A stretch of DNA of 64,000 nt from Manihot esculenta (lineage: Eukaryota; Streptophyta; Magnoliopsida; Malpighiales; Euphorbiaceae): positions 6,777,248 to 6,841,247 of the forward strand of contig NC_035162.2 of the NCBI RefSeq assembly GCF_001659605.2. Reading direction: 5' to 3'. Shown here piece by piece: positions 1 to 11,918 of this stretch. Below the pieces are notes generated by a model that saw nothing but the letters and a program-made list of their open reading frames with translations, did no database searches and was not told the DNA's origin. Within the stretch, counting starts at the first letter, position 1; every line of letters starts with the position of its first letter. A program made the translations under genes and the position numbers.

Positions 1-164
1 ATAGTCAAAATTTAAAAAAAAAAAAAAAAAAAACCCTCATCATGGTCCAGAAACACGCAAAATGCATAATTTGTGCTAGTGTTAACACTAGACAGCTTGA
101 AATCTAGCTTACTTAAAGCTAGTTATGTGTTGATTTGAAAACTATAAGGTCTCCTAAGCCTCAA

Positions 165-334
165 TGTAACGAGACAAGGAACAATTGGGCAATTTCTATG
201 CGTCTTCTCTATTGAAATAAGTTTGTTATTACAAGAACTTGTTAAAACAACTCCTAAAAATTCTCTATTAATCAATTAGCCTATGATTATGTAGTCTCCT
301 TTGATTATGTACAAATTATGTTCACACTCTAATA
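165..334 (-). repeat. 3' LTR of copia-1
   Basis: This 170-bp repeat starts TGTAAC and ends TCTAATA on the plus strand. It matches 4479-4652 with several substitutions and small indels. It is followed on the plus side by the complement of the polypurine tract. Confidence 0.88.
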
Positions 335-496
335 CTCCCCTTCCTCAAGTTGGAGGATAAATGTTTATCATACCCAACTTATTAGAAAGATATTCTATTC
401 AAAACTCATTTAAAGTTTTGGTGAGTAAATCGAATTTTCTTGAATCTTCTCACGAATAAAATAACAATCAACTTCAACATGCTTAGTTCGTTCGCG

Positions 497-2873
497 CTAT
501 ACTGAATTGGAAGCAATGTGAAAAGCAGCCTGAATATTACACCAAAGTTTCGCGAATGATGCAACACTCATACCAACTTCTTTCAGCAAATGATTTATCC
601 ATAGAATCTCACAAGTGGATTGAGCCATGACTCTGTATTCTAACTGGGCACTAGATCTGGATATTACATTTTGCTTCTTTCTTTTCCAAGGTAGTAGGTT
701 TCCTCCAACAAAAATACTCAAGTGCAGCATGCCTATGATCGGAGTATACCGAGTCCAGGAATTCCTTTTAGATAACATAGAATTTATTCTACAGCGGTCC
801 AATATTTCACTGTAAGTGCAGCCATGAACGGGCTTACAACGCTTACTGCAAAAGTAATATGTAGCCAAGTTTTATGGTAGTTCAGCTTTCCAACTAACCT
901 CCTGTAGCTCTCTAGATTATCATAAGGGTTTTCGTCATCATTTGTGAGACAAGACTTCTATCTTCCTAGTCAATGATATACTTTTTTAGAGATAGAAAAT
1001 TTTCTTTTTTACTCTTCAAGACTTCGACTCTCAAGAAATACTTGAGCTGACCCAAGTCTTTGGTATGGAAATTCGCATGCAAGTAGTTTTTAAGAGAAAA
1101 AATCCTTATACTATCATTCCCTGCAATGATAATGTCATCAGCATACACAACAAGAAAAATAATAGTAGTATTTAAATTTTTATAGAAGACTAAATGGTCA
1201 CACTTGCTTTTTTTCAATCCAAATTCTTGAACAACTTCACCAAACTTGTCAGACCATGCATGAAAACTCTGCTTTAAACCATACAAAAATTTCTTCAAAT
1301 GGCAGATTTTCCATACTCTCCCTGAACAACAAATCCTAGTGGTTGCTCCATATACACTTCCTCTTGGAAGTCACCATGTAAAAATGCATTCTTGATATCT
1401 AACTTGTGTAAAGGCCTGCTGCATATACACTTCCTCTTGAAGGTCACTGTGACGGTCAGCTGCTTCCAGCTGCCTGCTTGCGGATTTGCGGCGCAAATCC
1501 GTCCCACATCGGAAAATTGAAAGAAAATTGATTTATATATAATAGCTAGCACAGAACTACGGGTTAACCATTTTGGGCCAAGTGGAAAGTGGGTCTAAAA
1601 GTTATTTGGGCCAGTTTGAGCCCGGCTGTTTTAAATTGGTATCAGAGCCACCCTGGGTCAGAAAAATTGTGCGGAGCTAGTGGACCTGCGAGGAAAGGGC
1701 TACCCGTGAGAGACGAGGTGGAGCCACCCGAGGTACTAGCGAACCACAATACCTAAGGGTCCGGTTCTGGTTAGCAATTGTAATGGATTCAGTTGCGACG
1801 AGGACGTCGCAAAATTTAGCGGGACCGAATGTGACGGTCAGCTGCTTCCAGCTGCCTGCTTGCGGATTTGCGCCCACATCGGAAAATTGAAAGAAAATTG
1901 ATTTATATATAATAGCTAGCACAGAACTACTAAATAACTTGGGTTAACCATTTTGGGCCAAGTGGAAAGTGGGTCTAAAAGTTATTTGGGCCAGTTTGAG
2001 CCCGGCTGTTTTAGTCACCATGTAAAAATGCATTCTTGATATCTAACTTGTGTAAAGGCCAATGTTGAAAAGCAGCTAACGAGATGAACAAGCGACCGAG
2101 ATCATTTTTGCCACAGGAGAAAAGGGTCAGAATAGTCAATGTCATAGGTTTGTGCATAACCTTTGGCAACAAAATGGGTCTTAACCCTTGCTGCGAAACC
2201 ATCTGGATTGACTTTGATGGCAAAAATCTATTTACAACTCACAACCTTCTTGCCAAAGGATAAATCAACTAGTTTCCAAGTATAACTTTTACCTAGAGTC
2301 TTGATCTTCTCAAACATTACATTACGCCATTCAGAATGGGCTAGGGTCTCTTTAACTATCTTGGACAAAGAAATGAAATTTAGAAAGACAATTAAAGAGG
2401 TAGAAGAAGGAGAGAGGTGATCTTAAGACAAAAAGTTAGCAACAGAATAGGTAGACTTACATTGTCATTTATCTTTACGAAGACTAATGGGAGGTCAATG
2501 TCACTTAGTGGTGAATCCGATAGCGAAGAAAATTCTAATGCACGACATGTATCATCAAATACTGGTCTACGAGAGTAAACTTGAACAACTAACAGTTTAA
2601 CTGGAGGCTGAATATTAGGTGGAATGTTACCATCAGATTGTGCAGCAGAAGGCATACTGAAAGAGTTCCCACCACCATATATGATTCTATAAATGAGCCA
2701 TTCATCGTCCTCCTCTTGATTACAACAGGATAAAAAGAAATTTGCTCGGAAAAGACTACATTTGTTGAGACCAAATATTTGTTGAGATCTGGAGAGTAAC
2801 ACTGATATTCCTTCTGTATACGAGAATATCCTAAAAAAACACACTTCAAAGCTTTAGGATCAAGTTTAATCAC
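497..2873 (-). pseudogene. copia-1 pol remnant (integrase C-terminus, RT, RNase H)
   Basis: Minus-strand fragments can be recognised as copia pol. They are an integrase C-terminal FLGYSRIQKEYQCY block (2589-2873), an RT palm block with KLDIKNAFLHGD (2011-2223, repeated near 1380-1410), an RT YGLKQ...YADDIIIAGND block (966-1298), and an RNase H block with the SAQLEYRVMAQSTCEILWI motif (497-868). Frames change between blocks, and a TRIM interrupts the RT at 1448-2013. A 73-bp direct repeat (from about 1349 and 1422) duplicates part of the RT palm. No functional product is expected. Confidence 0.85.
1448..2013 (+). mobile_element. TRIM (terminal-repeat retrotransposon in miniature)
   Basis: Two direct repeats of about 185 bp (1448-1633 and 1830-2013) begin TGTGACGG and end CTGTTTTA. 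They flank a 196-bp interior that opens with a primer-binding site, TGGTATCAGAGCC, at 1638. A 5-bp duplication GTCAC lies exactly outside (1443-1447 and 2014-2018). There is no coding capacity. The repeats differ by two indels of about 10-12 bp and include a CCCACATCGG motif common in plant TRIMs. It inserted into the RT region of copia-1 and so is younger than that element. Confidence 0.88.
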
Positions 2874-3697
2874 ATGAGATATGACATCCCGAATATAGCA
2901 GGTACTACCAAAAAGTTATGGTTCCAGAGGAAATAATAGCTTCTTAGGAAAGGACATTTTAAGAAATATTACCGTTTAGTACTATGGAGGGCATGCAATT
3001 AACGAGGAAGCATGCGGTGGAGACAGCATCGACCCAAAATTGCTTAGAAACTTGCATTTGAAACAACAGAGCTCGAGCAGTCAAGGAGACATCGATTCTT
3101 CCTTACAGCTATCCTCTTTTGAACAGGTGTATCAACATATGACGATTAGTGAAGAATACCATGTTGAGTCATATAAGCCTAAAATGATTCTGACATATAT
3201 TCTTTAATATTGTCGCTTCGTAGAATTTGTACAGAAACATTAAATTAAGTCTTGATTTTAGCATAAGAGGTAGAAAAATGAGAAAACACTTCCGAACAAT
3301 GCTTCATAAAATAAATCTAAGTCATTTTAGAGAAATCATCTACAAAAGGGATAAAATATCTAAATTCATTTTTAGATCCAACCGAACATGAGCCTCAAAC
3401 ATCCGAATGATTCAAAAGCAGACTCGGCTCGTTTATTGACTCTAGGACTTAAAGAGCTTCAATGATGTTTTGCAAAATAACATGACTCACATTCCAGATA
3501 CCTCATGAAATTAAGGGCATAGCTTCTTCAAAACCGGTAAAAGAAGGATATCCCAACCGACAATGTGCTTCATACGAAAACACGACACTGGAGCAGGCAA
3601 CAGACCGAGGCACCCATGCATCTAAAATGTAGAGACCCTAGACACATGTCTTTTACCAATAATCTATTTCGTCACAAGATCCTGAATGAGACAATAA

Positions 3698-4388
3698 TCA
3701 AGAAAAAAAAGAAACACAATAATTTAGGTCTTTGATAAATTTACTCACAAAGATTAAATGAAAGGTAAAATTAGATAAACTTAGCACAAATGATAGGGTA
3801 ATAGAAGGAGTAGGTTTAACAGTCCCAAAACCCTCAACATTATAGGTTGACTCATCAGAAGAATGTGCTTTATAAGATCGAAAGCTGGCAAAAATATGAG
3901 AATTATCTGTCATGTGATCCGTGGCACTAGAATCAATGACCCATTTATACGAAGAGAAAATAAGACAAGTTTTATCTATCTCAACCGCTATTAGAGATAT
4001 TAGAATAATTTTAATAATACGAGTCTTACTGTCAGAAACTATTTCAACCAAAACCCTATACTCCTATAGTTTTAAACAAATTAAAGGAAGACAACAAAAC
4101 GTAACTCAGTGAACAGTAGGCTGTCACTGAAGAACACTTCCCAATAAATATCGGATAGCTGGAGTTCCACCGGAGACGTGCCGAAAATGGCTAAGCGATC
4201 GTCGGGGAAGAAACCGGAGGACAAAAGGACACCACACATGCTCCCACGCACTGTCGCGTGAAACTGAGGCCGAAACTTGGATCGGCGCATGAGCACCACT
4301 CGCTGAAGCTTCGGTCACCGTTTTCTGAAGAGCGACCAAAAACTACGCTGCGCCTCTCCCTGTGCCGGTAGTAAGACCAAACGGACAC
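3698..4388 (-). pseudogene. copia-1 gag/protease remnant
   Basis: A minus-strand frame carries WVIDSSATDHMTDN, the copia aspartic-protease region; the usual DSGAT reads DSSAT, so the catalytic-loop glycine is lost. Short frames toward the 5' LTR (4081-4388) probably derive from gag/leader, but I do not recognise a gag domain in them. The interval 2874-3697 shows no open frame of note and is best read as eroded integrase sequence. Confidence 0.65.
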
Positions 4389-4478
4389 CCAAACTTAGTG
4401 ACCCAACAACTAGTTTCTCAAACCCAAGAAACCTAAAGGAAACAAACACCCAAAATTAGCTCAAATGCTCTAATACCA

Positions 4479-4652
4479 TGTAACAAGACAAGAAACAATT
4501 GGGTAATTTTTGTGCCTCTTTTCTACTGAAGTAAGCGTGTTTATATATATAAGACCTTATTAAGACAACTCCTAAGAATCCTCTATCAATCAATTAACTT
4601 GTGATTATGTAACCTCCTTTAATTATGCAAAGATTATGTTCACACTCTAACA
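4479..4652 (-). repeat. 5' LTR of copia-1
   Basis: This 174-bp repeat is the partner of 165-334. On the minus strand it begins TGTTAGAG and ends GTTACA, and the tRNA-iMet-type primer site follows with no gap. Confidence 0.88.
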
Positions 4653-5330
4653 CTCAAAAACATTGAACACCCATAAATTGTAAAGTTCCTTAAGAAATGA
4701 AAAGGAAATTGAATACCTTACATACACCAAACCATGCAATAGCTATTCAAGTATTGGAGAAAAGTAATAGCAAAGTAAATATATTCCACCAGTTCTTAGA
4801 GATATGTTTTCATGAACTCCAGGAGCACCAAGAGATTTTACACCCATTTCCCCATCCATTGTTTTATCAACATCACAATTTATACAATGCATTGAACCTT
4901 CTAGGTCTATTAACCACAACATAGCAAACAACAAAAGTATTACACACGTAAAAGCATATAATCATATATTCTAAAAATTTACATATGCAACAAGCATCAT
5001 GTTACAACAGTAGCTTATTGAAAATGAATATTTAAGTTTCCAAAAATATATGTTCTAGCATGCAATTGCAAAGGCAGTGTTAACAAGTTCAATCATAATT
5101 CGAATGATATCTCAATTATTAATCAAGTTATATCTATGCGAGCAATATCCACATTGTCCTTTAAATTCTATATAATTAAAGTTGTAGTAGCCCTGGCTTA
5201 AGTAACAACTAACAATAAATTGTCAGAATACCTTAAGACAGCATAATGAGAACCCAAAAAAGATTAATCATTGACATTTAGGCAGACATGAAATTGAACT
5301 TATTCATAAGTACAAAAATTAAAAGATAAC

Positions 5331-8300
5331 CTTAGGTAAATATTCCGTCACAATCATCATGGGACTACTTTGGGTTACAGCACCCAAGAACTGAACAACA
5401 TTAGGATGACGAATCTTCTGGAGTAATGCAAGCTCATCCCTAAAGGCTGTGTTGAACATGGAGAACAAAACATATGATTATAAATTAGAAATCATCAGGT
5501 CCCAGAAAAGAAAAAGAAAGATGGAATATGACCAACCCACACTTTATCCTCATCGGTGAATAGTTCCTCTCCCAGTGTTTTAACTGCCACTTGAATTCCA
5601 CGCCACAATGCAATGCGAAAAGTTCCCTGTAATTTCAAAAGAATAGGCAATAATAGACAAGTGAAAGATTTAGTTACAAAGGAGCCATACTGGACTCTTT
5701 GGCATAAATCGAAAAAGTTGTCACAAATGCAAGACTGGGTACAACTGACAATATGAATCATTTAAAACACATTCATATGCAGCAGATCGCTTATAAGATC
5801 ACTTTGGATTGGCCAAAGTACCTAAGGTCTAGGCACAGGGAAAATAGACATTCCAAGGGATGTGAGATTAGCCAAAATCGTTACTGTTAAATTTGGGTCA
5901 GGCCTAACTCACCCCAAAAGCTAGCTCTAGAGGAATGAGTGTCTATGTGCCCCTTATATGGGTCATAGGTACTCCTCCCCTAGAGTTAGCTTTTGGGTGA
6001 GTTAGACCTAACCCAAATTTAACATGGTATCAGAGCCTCCCATCCGATGTTAGGCCTCCTGTAAATATGTCACGCACCAATAAAATTCTGGGCGTAAGGG
6101 GTGTGTTGAATCCCACATCGATTATGGAAAGGGGTAATGTGCCTCTTATATGGGACATAGGCATTCCTCCCTAGAGCTAGTTTTTGGGTGAGTTAGGCCT
6201 AATTCAAATTTAATGATTACCAATGTTAAGAGTTAAAAGGAAAGATGAAGAAACTTATAAAAATTTAACCCTAAAAACAGAAATAGCAGGACTTAATTGA
6301 AATGCCCTATAAATTATTAAGACTCAAGTATTTTCCATATTACTTTACAAAACCACACTATGACTTAACAATGTAGTGGACAATAAAGTATGAATTGTTT
6401 GAGAAGTAATAAAGAGATCTAGATTCTAGACTAACTTGTGAGTTATATTAGGATAAAGAAAAATATATATAAAATATAGAAATAGCCAACAATATTTGAA
6501 TGATGATATCAGAATTTAATGTTGTATATGAAGTGTGTTTCTTAATGTGACTGATAGGGATGCAATTATCATCATACATTTTCATCCAAGAATGCAATTA
6601 TAATCTGTATTTACTTCATACATTTTCATCCAAGAATGCAATTATCATCAAAAGGATAGTGTGACAATAAAAAGGTGCTCTCTTGTAGTTTTCTCTTTTA
6701 AAGAGAAAAAATCATAAGATATGCACAATCAAAAAAATCAAAAAGAAAATATAATCGGGCCAAGGCTGACACCTAATACCTTTAAACCCAAGCATCTTTT
6801 AGGAGAGACCTCCATTGTGAAGGTCAACAATCCAAGTTGCCTTACTTTAAATAATAATAACTAATAATATAAATGTAGAAGAAGAAAATGTAAATTTTCA
6901 TTTTGGTTTAAATCGGTAAAGAAAGGCAATATAGTACATATAGAATTCTACAAGAATAGAAACCTGGAAATTATTCTGTTATCAACACTTGAAACAAAAA
7001 GGGGGAAGGAAACGAAAAAAAAAAAAAAAAAAAACAAAAAAGGCAGAATTAAATTCCTATTAATAACTGAAAAAGATAGGGAAAAACTAAAAATTATACC
7101 ATGTACTATGCTTGCAGAATGTGACATTTACTTATCATTAACCCAGGAAATTTTCAAACCGATAAATATTAAATAGTGCATAGACCACTATCAGGTGTCA
7201 AGATTGGGGATTTAGTTGTGTGTTTTTTTTCCTTCAGACAGAAAACACCATCTAAAACCAAAAAGCATTCACTTCTCAGTGTAGCAAAAAGGAAATGCAA
7301 AGATGTAAGCAGCAACAGGTTGCTCATCTCTAAATAACAAATTCATAAACCAATAAAGAATCATTAATATAGCATCAAGGGAGAACAGTAAGTTACCTTT
7401 GTTATATCAACACTATTAGAAAAATCAAGCTCCCTAGGATCAATCTCATATTCTGGAATTTCACGAGTATTTTGGACATGCATGGGAGCTACCTAGCATG
7501 ACAGGAGCACATGTTAATGATAATTAAAGAAAAAAAACAGTAATAGACAGGCATTTCCTTTAAAAATCTAACAATCACACAATTCAGAAAAATACACCCG
7601 AAAAGAAATCAACACACAGATAAGCACGAAAAGAAATCAGCGCACAGATTTAATGTGGTTCATCTACGGCGACTAGGGTTTTTTTATTTTTCTGTGAATT
7701 TTCGAACAGAATACATTAGAAAAATATTACAAATTTACATGCTCAGAGAAAACACAAAAAGATATAATAGCCCTAAAAAAAATTAAAGGGCGTGGTATAT
7801 GGTGTACAGTCCATAAAATATCCATAATATATCATTAGGCTCATTATCTTAACAATTTCAAAAATATCATGTGCTTTCTAATGAAATTTAGAAGGGTGGG
7901 ACCAAAGAACACTGCAAATATGCGACTTGACATACACCACATACCGGGGGTTTTGCGCCATGTTCCTCCAAAAGCTTGATAACGTTATGGTTTTTGTAAT
8001 ATATTGCATCTGCAAGAGGCTGTTACATCAACCATGAGACATTAGAATAATTATTATAGAAATAACAGTTTGATCTGTAGGGAATCAGCTATTATTGACT
8101 GTTAGACAAGGCATATCAACTAAAGTAAATGAGAGACATTCAAGCACTGCATCAATCAACTGAGAGCATTCTCAATCATCCTCCCATAGAAATTCTGCTG
8201 TACCAATAAGTGAGCATATCCAAAAATTTCCAACCCCCCTGATTATAGTTCAGCGACATGGTAAGTGGGGGATGAAACCTTCAGTATTTACTCTAAAACC

Positions 8301-9941
8301 CAAGTCTACATAATCATGCTTAGCAATGTGCTGAAAGCCTAGTCAGCATTGAGGTTGGAGCCTTGGAGGTTAAAAAGCATCACTTTATATGCTATCGAGA
8401 AATCAATTTGGTAAAAATTGTTTTGTTATTTTAGTGTCTTATGGCTAAATTATGTCAAAAATAAATTTTGATTTGATACAATATTTATAATTGCTATCCC
8501 CAGGATCTTGACATGTGTCAAGATGATATGGGCCGGTTTCTCTTCCTAACTCGGGTTGGACCAAAGCTGGACCAACCAGGGGCCCATGGGGATTAGCCCA
8601 CCCACTTTCTGTACAAATCTCAAGTAATTGAATATGGCAGGATGTAAGGATCCCATAATTTATGCTCATCCTGATACTAGCAAGTCTCTCCAACCAACTA
8701 AGCATTAAATAGCCGACTGCATACGATTAATAGGCCCTGCTTACTTTCTAACAAAAGGAAAACATGTCAACTTCAAAGCAGCCATTAGTACTCCCAACTC
8801 TGACATATGTACAACTGGACCACTTTGCTTTGATAAAGGATTTATAAAACTCTCAATAGCAAGTAAGACAACATTGTCAAGAATATTCTAAACCCTCATC
8901 TTTCTAATCCTTTAGCATTTACAAAACTCGCATCTTATTTATTACCTTCTTCACTAGAGCATTTACTAAAGCATTCACTACTCCCTCTTAGCTAAATCAT
9001 AAAAAGCTCCACTGGTCTTCTAAACTTTTTGTGTTTTACAGGATCCACTCAAAAGCACCCAGACATCCACTGAGAAGCACCCAAACCCAGATTAATGAAG
9101 CCTGTACATGTGACATTCATCTATACCATGTTGGATCTCACATTTATCAAAATCAATTTTTAATATTTTCTAACTATTATATTTAACAAAGCATTTTTCT
9201 CAATAGCAGCTCTAACAGACATGCCAAATAGGCCCTGGGTTCTCAAGTTTTCTAAACATTCCATTTGCAAGCTACGTACCTTTCTAACTATTCTATAGCT
9301 TAAACTATTGTCATTTTTTCAAGGATCCCTTAAACACCTGATTGCTGTTTGAGTTGCTGCACCTTAATTAAAATTAAAAAAGCTACAAAGTTATTTTTGA
9401 CATGTTTTGACTCTAAAAATTAGAAAACAGCTAAACAACTGTTTCAAACTTTTCAATAGCATGTAAAAGTGTTCTTTCCAAAAATTAATTTTCGACCTTA
9501 ATTCAAAGACCAAACAGCAAAAAACCATTTCTGACTATCTGGAGGCACACAAAATGATGAACACATAAATTAACTGAAAAAAAAAAATACACAACACTGC
9601 CAAATTATGTCCGAGAAAATTACAGTGCTACCCCAGCGATCCTTAGTGTCAACTTCGGCACCTCTATCGAGCAATAACTGAACAACATCAGTGAATCCCT
9701 GGCAAGTAGCTACATGCAAAGCGGTGCGTCCATCAATATCACTAAAATTAACATTTGTGCCTGAGTCCAATAGCTCCTTAATCCCTTCAACGTCTCCCTC
9801 ATTCGCTAGATACATTAACCGCACCCTTGGGTCTATTAGCTCCTCTTCCTCCTCCGGCAACAAGTCCTCACGGTTCGGCTTCAGTGAGGACTGCTTGCCG
9901 AGAGTGAACCGAGGAGTTGATTGTGGTTTTGGCAAGTCCAT
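5331..9941 (-). CDS. Ankyrin-repeat Raf-like protein kinase (integrin-linked-kinase type), 5' part, five exons
   Basis: Exons on the minus strand are 9941-9624, 8019-7945, 7492-7397, 5626-5533 and 5446-5331, most with clear GT/AG borders. The start at 9941 gives MDLPKPQST, the expected N-terminus for this group. Residues about 37-130 hold ankyrin repeats (GRTALHVATCQGFTDVVQLLLDRG). Residues about 150-233 begin the kinase domain: GIQVAVK supplies the ATP-anchoring lysine (about residue 179), FRDELALL the helix-C glutamate, and GAVTQSSPMMIVTEYLPK the hinge. The family is plant group-C Raf-like MAPKKKs; the closest remembered relative is Arabidopsis At4g18950 (BHP/ILK5), a cytosolic signalling Ser/Thr kinase. 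The catalytic loop and activation segment are absent and must lie left of base 1, beyond an intron longer than 5.3 kb that holds copia-1. The exon 4 donor near 5532 is uncertain; the in-frame choice adds one residue compared with homologues. Confidence 0.85.
5885..6216 (+). mobile_element. TRIM-like element with an inverted-repeat 5' LTR
   Basis: A 140-bp block (5885-6024) is followed directly by the primer site TGGTATCAGAGC (6025-6036), a short interior, and a 3' repeat starting TGTTGAATCCCACATCG (6104 to about 6216). The 5' block begins TGTTAAATTTGGGT and ends ACCCAAATTTAACA, so it is itself a long inverted repeat. Its start has been replaced by an inverted copy of the LTR end, whereas the 3' repeat keeps the normal start. 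The flanks share only TTAC, so the target duplication is weak. It lies in the kinase intron between exons 3 and 4. It is non-coding. Confidence 0.7.
6217..7396. other. Rest of kinase intron 3
   Basis: This is AT-rich intronic DNA. It includes a direct repeat of a CATTTTCATCCAAGAATGCAA segment near 6580 and 6625, and an A-rich run at about 7014-7034. No coding exon or recognisable element was seen. Confidence 0.5.
8020..9623. other. Kinase intron 1
   Basis: The donor GTAATT follows the GST codons at 9624, and the acceptor ...GTAACAG precedes exon 2 at 8019. The 1.6 kb are AT-rich with no supported exon. The open frame at 8445-8705 has no family resemblance. Confidence 0.55.
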
Positions 9942-10833
9942 GGCTGCGATCGACTGTTAAGGAGAATGTCAATCTGAAGGACGAGGCGCTGGGAATATTT
10001 ATCCTTGGTGGCGTTATTTTGAAGATGATAAAGAACGAGAATAAAGACAGACAGACAGACAGACCAGAGCTTAATACGGAGCCAGCTTGTTTTCCTTTAT
10101 ACGGCCGAGGTGTGAATTCGGATTCGCATATATCATTTTTACTGCCAACCGTCTAATTTCGTCCCCTCCATATTCATGTAATTATTTTTACGGCCAAAGT
10201 TTTATCTTCGTCCCTAAATTTACATCGAATGACACCACTATTTCCTCTTTTTTTAAATGACGAGCCGCATATTACGGGGTAAACGAGCTGAGATGAATTA
10301 AAATTTAGTATATTTTAAGTTTGGTTATTAAATTTTTCTGAGTTGAGTTTAACTCATTCAAATTGCAGCTAAATATTAATAATTTTTGCTTTCAAAAAAA
10401 AATTAATAATTTTAAATTTAATTTATGTAATAAATAGTTAAAGGCAAAAAAGAAATTAGTTTTACATTTATGATTCTAATAATTTTTAATTTTAATATAT
10501 ATTTAAAATTAAATAATTTTAATTAAATAATATATTTAAAAACTGACTTGCGACTCTATAAATAAATAAAATATATAGTTTTAATAAGTTAAATATTTAA
10601 AAATTTAATTTATTTATTAAATAACACTAAAAATTAAATTTAAATTTAAGTTATTTATAAATTAAACTTATATCAAACTGAATTTTAAATAATTTATAAA
10701 TATCTTTGTTGATTTATAATACGAGGGATTATAAATATTTTTAAGTTAATTTAATATGAAAATTTTATTTCATTTCATAATTTTTTTTCGTTTTATTTTT
10801 ATCATATTAATTAAAAAATTATAATTATTTTAA
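9942..10833. promoter_or_regulatory. Kinase 5' leader/promoter and AT-rich intergenic DNA
   Basis: Upstream of the kinase ATG (reading right on the plus strand) are a short mixed-composition stretch to about 10160 with a small GACA repeat at about 10046-10062, and then very AT-rich DNA (10280-10830) made of TTTAAATT-type words. The promoter should lie here, but no single TATA box can be picked out of this composition. Confidence 0.4.
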
Positions 10834-11245
10834 TTGTTAAGTTGTCATACTATGAATTTATTTTCGAAACCAGATTCTTTTGTTGCTTATTTGTTAAAGG
10901 CTAAATATTTTTCGGATTGTTCTTATATGGATTCTAGTTTGGGTAATGACCCAAGTTACACTTGGAGGAGTTTACGGGAATGTAGGGGTTTAATTAGAGC
11001 TGGTGCTTTGAAAAGAGTTGGTTCAATTTGGAATGATGCTTAGGTTCCCGTCGCCTCCTACTTGATTTATTTTTATGGTTTCTGATTTAATTCATAATTC
11101 TAGTTGGAATTCTTCCCTTCTTCGTTCCATTTTCTCTATTGAAGCGGTTGCTGCAATTCTGGCTATTCCTCTCCCTATTCGGCATTATTCTGACTCTTGG
11201 ACTTGGAATTGGGACAGCAAAGGTATTTGCACAGTTAAGAGTGCA
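10834..11245 (+). pseudogene. LINE (non-LTR retrotransposon) ORF2 C-terminal scrap
   Basis: One frame reads ...SFVAYLLKAKYFSDCS...LGNDPSYTWRSLRECRGLI, and a second (from 11075) reads WNSSLLRSIFSIEAVAAILAIPLP...WNWDSKGICTVKSA. Both match the conserved post-RT segment of plant LINEs, the PSYTWRSI...region leading into the zf-RVT domain. Stops separate the blocks and no 5' part is present. Similarity ends near 11245 in unrelated G-rich sequence. Confidence 0.75.
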
Positions 11246-11918
11246 TTGGGGACAGGTCAGGGGCCAAGGGGGCATGGGCCCCCATTGTTTTAAAGGTATT
11301 AGCGTAATTTCAAATTAATATTCAAAAATCTTAATTTTTCTCTCTTCTTTATTTTTTTTCTCGCTTCTACACTTCCTTCCATTTTCTTTTGGAATTTCTA
11401 CTCTTCCCTTTCACTTTTTCTTCATAAAATATAGGGTAATTTACAATTTAATCCCTGAATATTACCATTATTAACAAGTTAGTCCATGTATTTTTAGAAA
11501 CCTATTAAAACGTCCTTATATTTTATTTCCGTCAACGAAATAATCTTTCCGTCCTATTTTCCGTTAAAATTAGATAAAGGAGAGAGAGAAAATTTTTAAA
11601 ATCCAATTTTACCCTAAAATAAAACCATTTATTTAGTCCTTGTATATTACAATTATTAACAAGTTAGTCCTTACATTTTCAAAAATCTATTAAAATATTT
11701 TTATCTTTTTTCATATCTATTAAAACGTCCTTATCGTTTTTTTCCGTCAATGAAATAGTCCCTATCTTTTCTTATATCTATTAAAACATTCTTATCGTTT
11801 TTTTATGTCAACGAAATAGTCCCTCCTCATCGTTTCTTTCTGTCAACGAAATCATCCCTCCCTATATTTTTAGCAATCTATTAAAACGTCCTTGTTGTTT
11901 CTTTTTGTCAACTAAATA

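Larger units (their letters stand above)
165..4652 (-). mobile_element. Decayed Ty1/copia LTR retrotransposon (copia-1) in a kinase-gene intron
   Basis: Two related LTRs of about 170 bp bound the element, and a 5-bp target duplication CTCAA lies outside them (160-164 and 4653-4657). On the minus strand the 5' LTR is at 4479-4652, a primer-binding site TGGTATTAGAGC abuts it (4467-4478), and a purine tract reading GAGGAAGGGGAG sits beside the 3' LTR. Broken copia domains read in order on the minus strand: protease-like DSSATDHMT (3698-4051), integrase C-terminal part (2589-2873), reverse transcriptase with KLDIKNAFLHGD and YADD (966-1550 and 2011-2223), and RNase H (497-868). Stops, frameshifts and an internal duplication show it is dead. 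The LTRs differ clearly, so it is older than the other LTR elements here. It has the same orientation as the host gene. Confidence 0.9.

Noticed and set aside
4697..4934. Frames on both strands just right of copia-1, tested as the missing kinase exon
   Set aside because: Neither contains the expected GDL, HRDL or DFG segments, and no splice borders fit.
7600..7780. Possible small repeat element in kinase intron 2 (repeated GAAATCAACACACAGATAAG-type words)
   Set aside because: Two short imperfect direct repeats near 7606 and 7634 without ends or target duplication; too weak to call.
8445..8705. 86-aa minus-strand frame in kinase intron 1
   Set aside because: No family resemblance, no splice sites joining it in phase with the kinase exons, ordinary length for chance.
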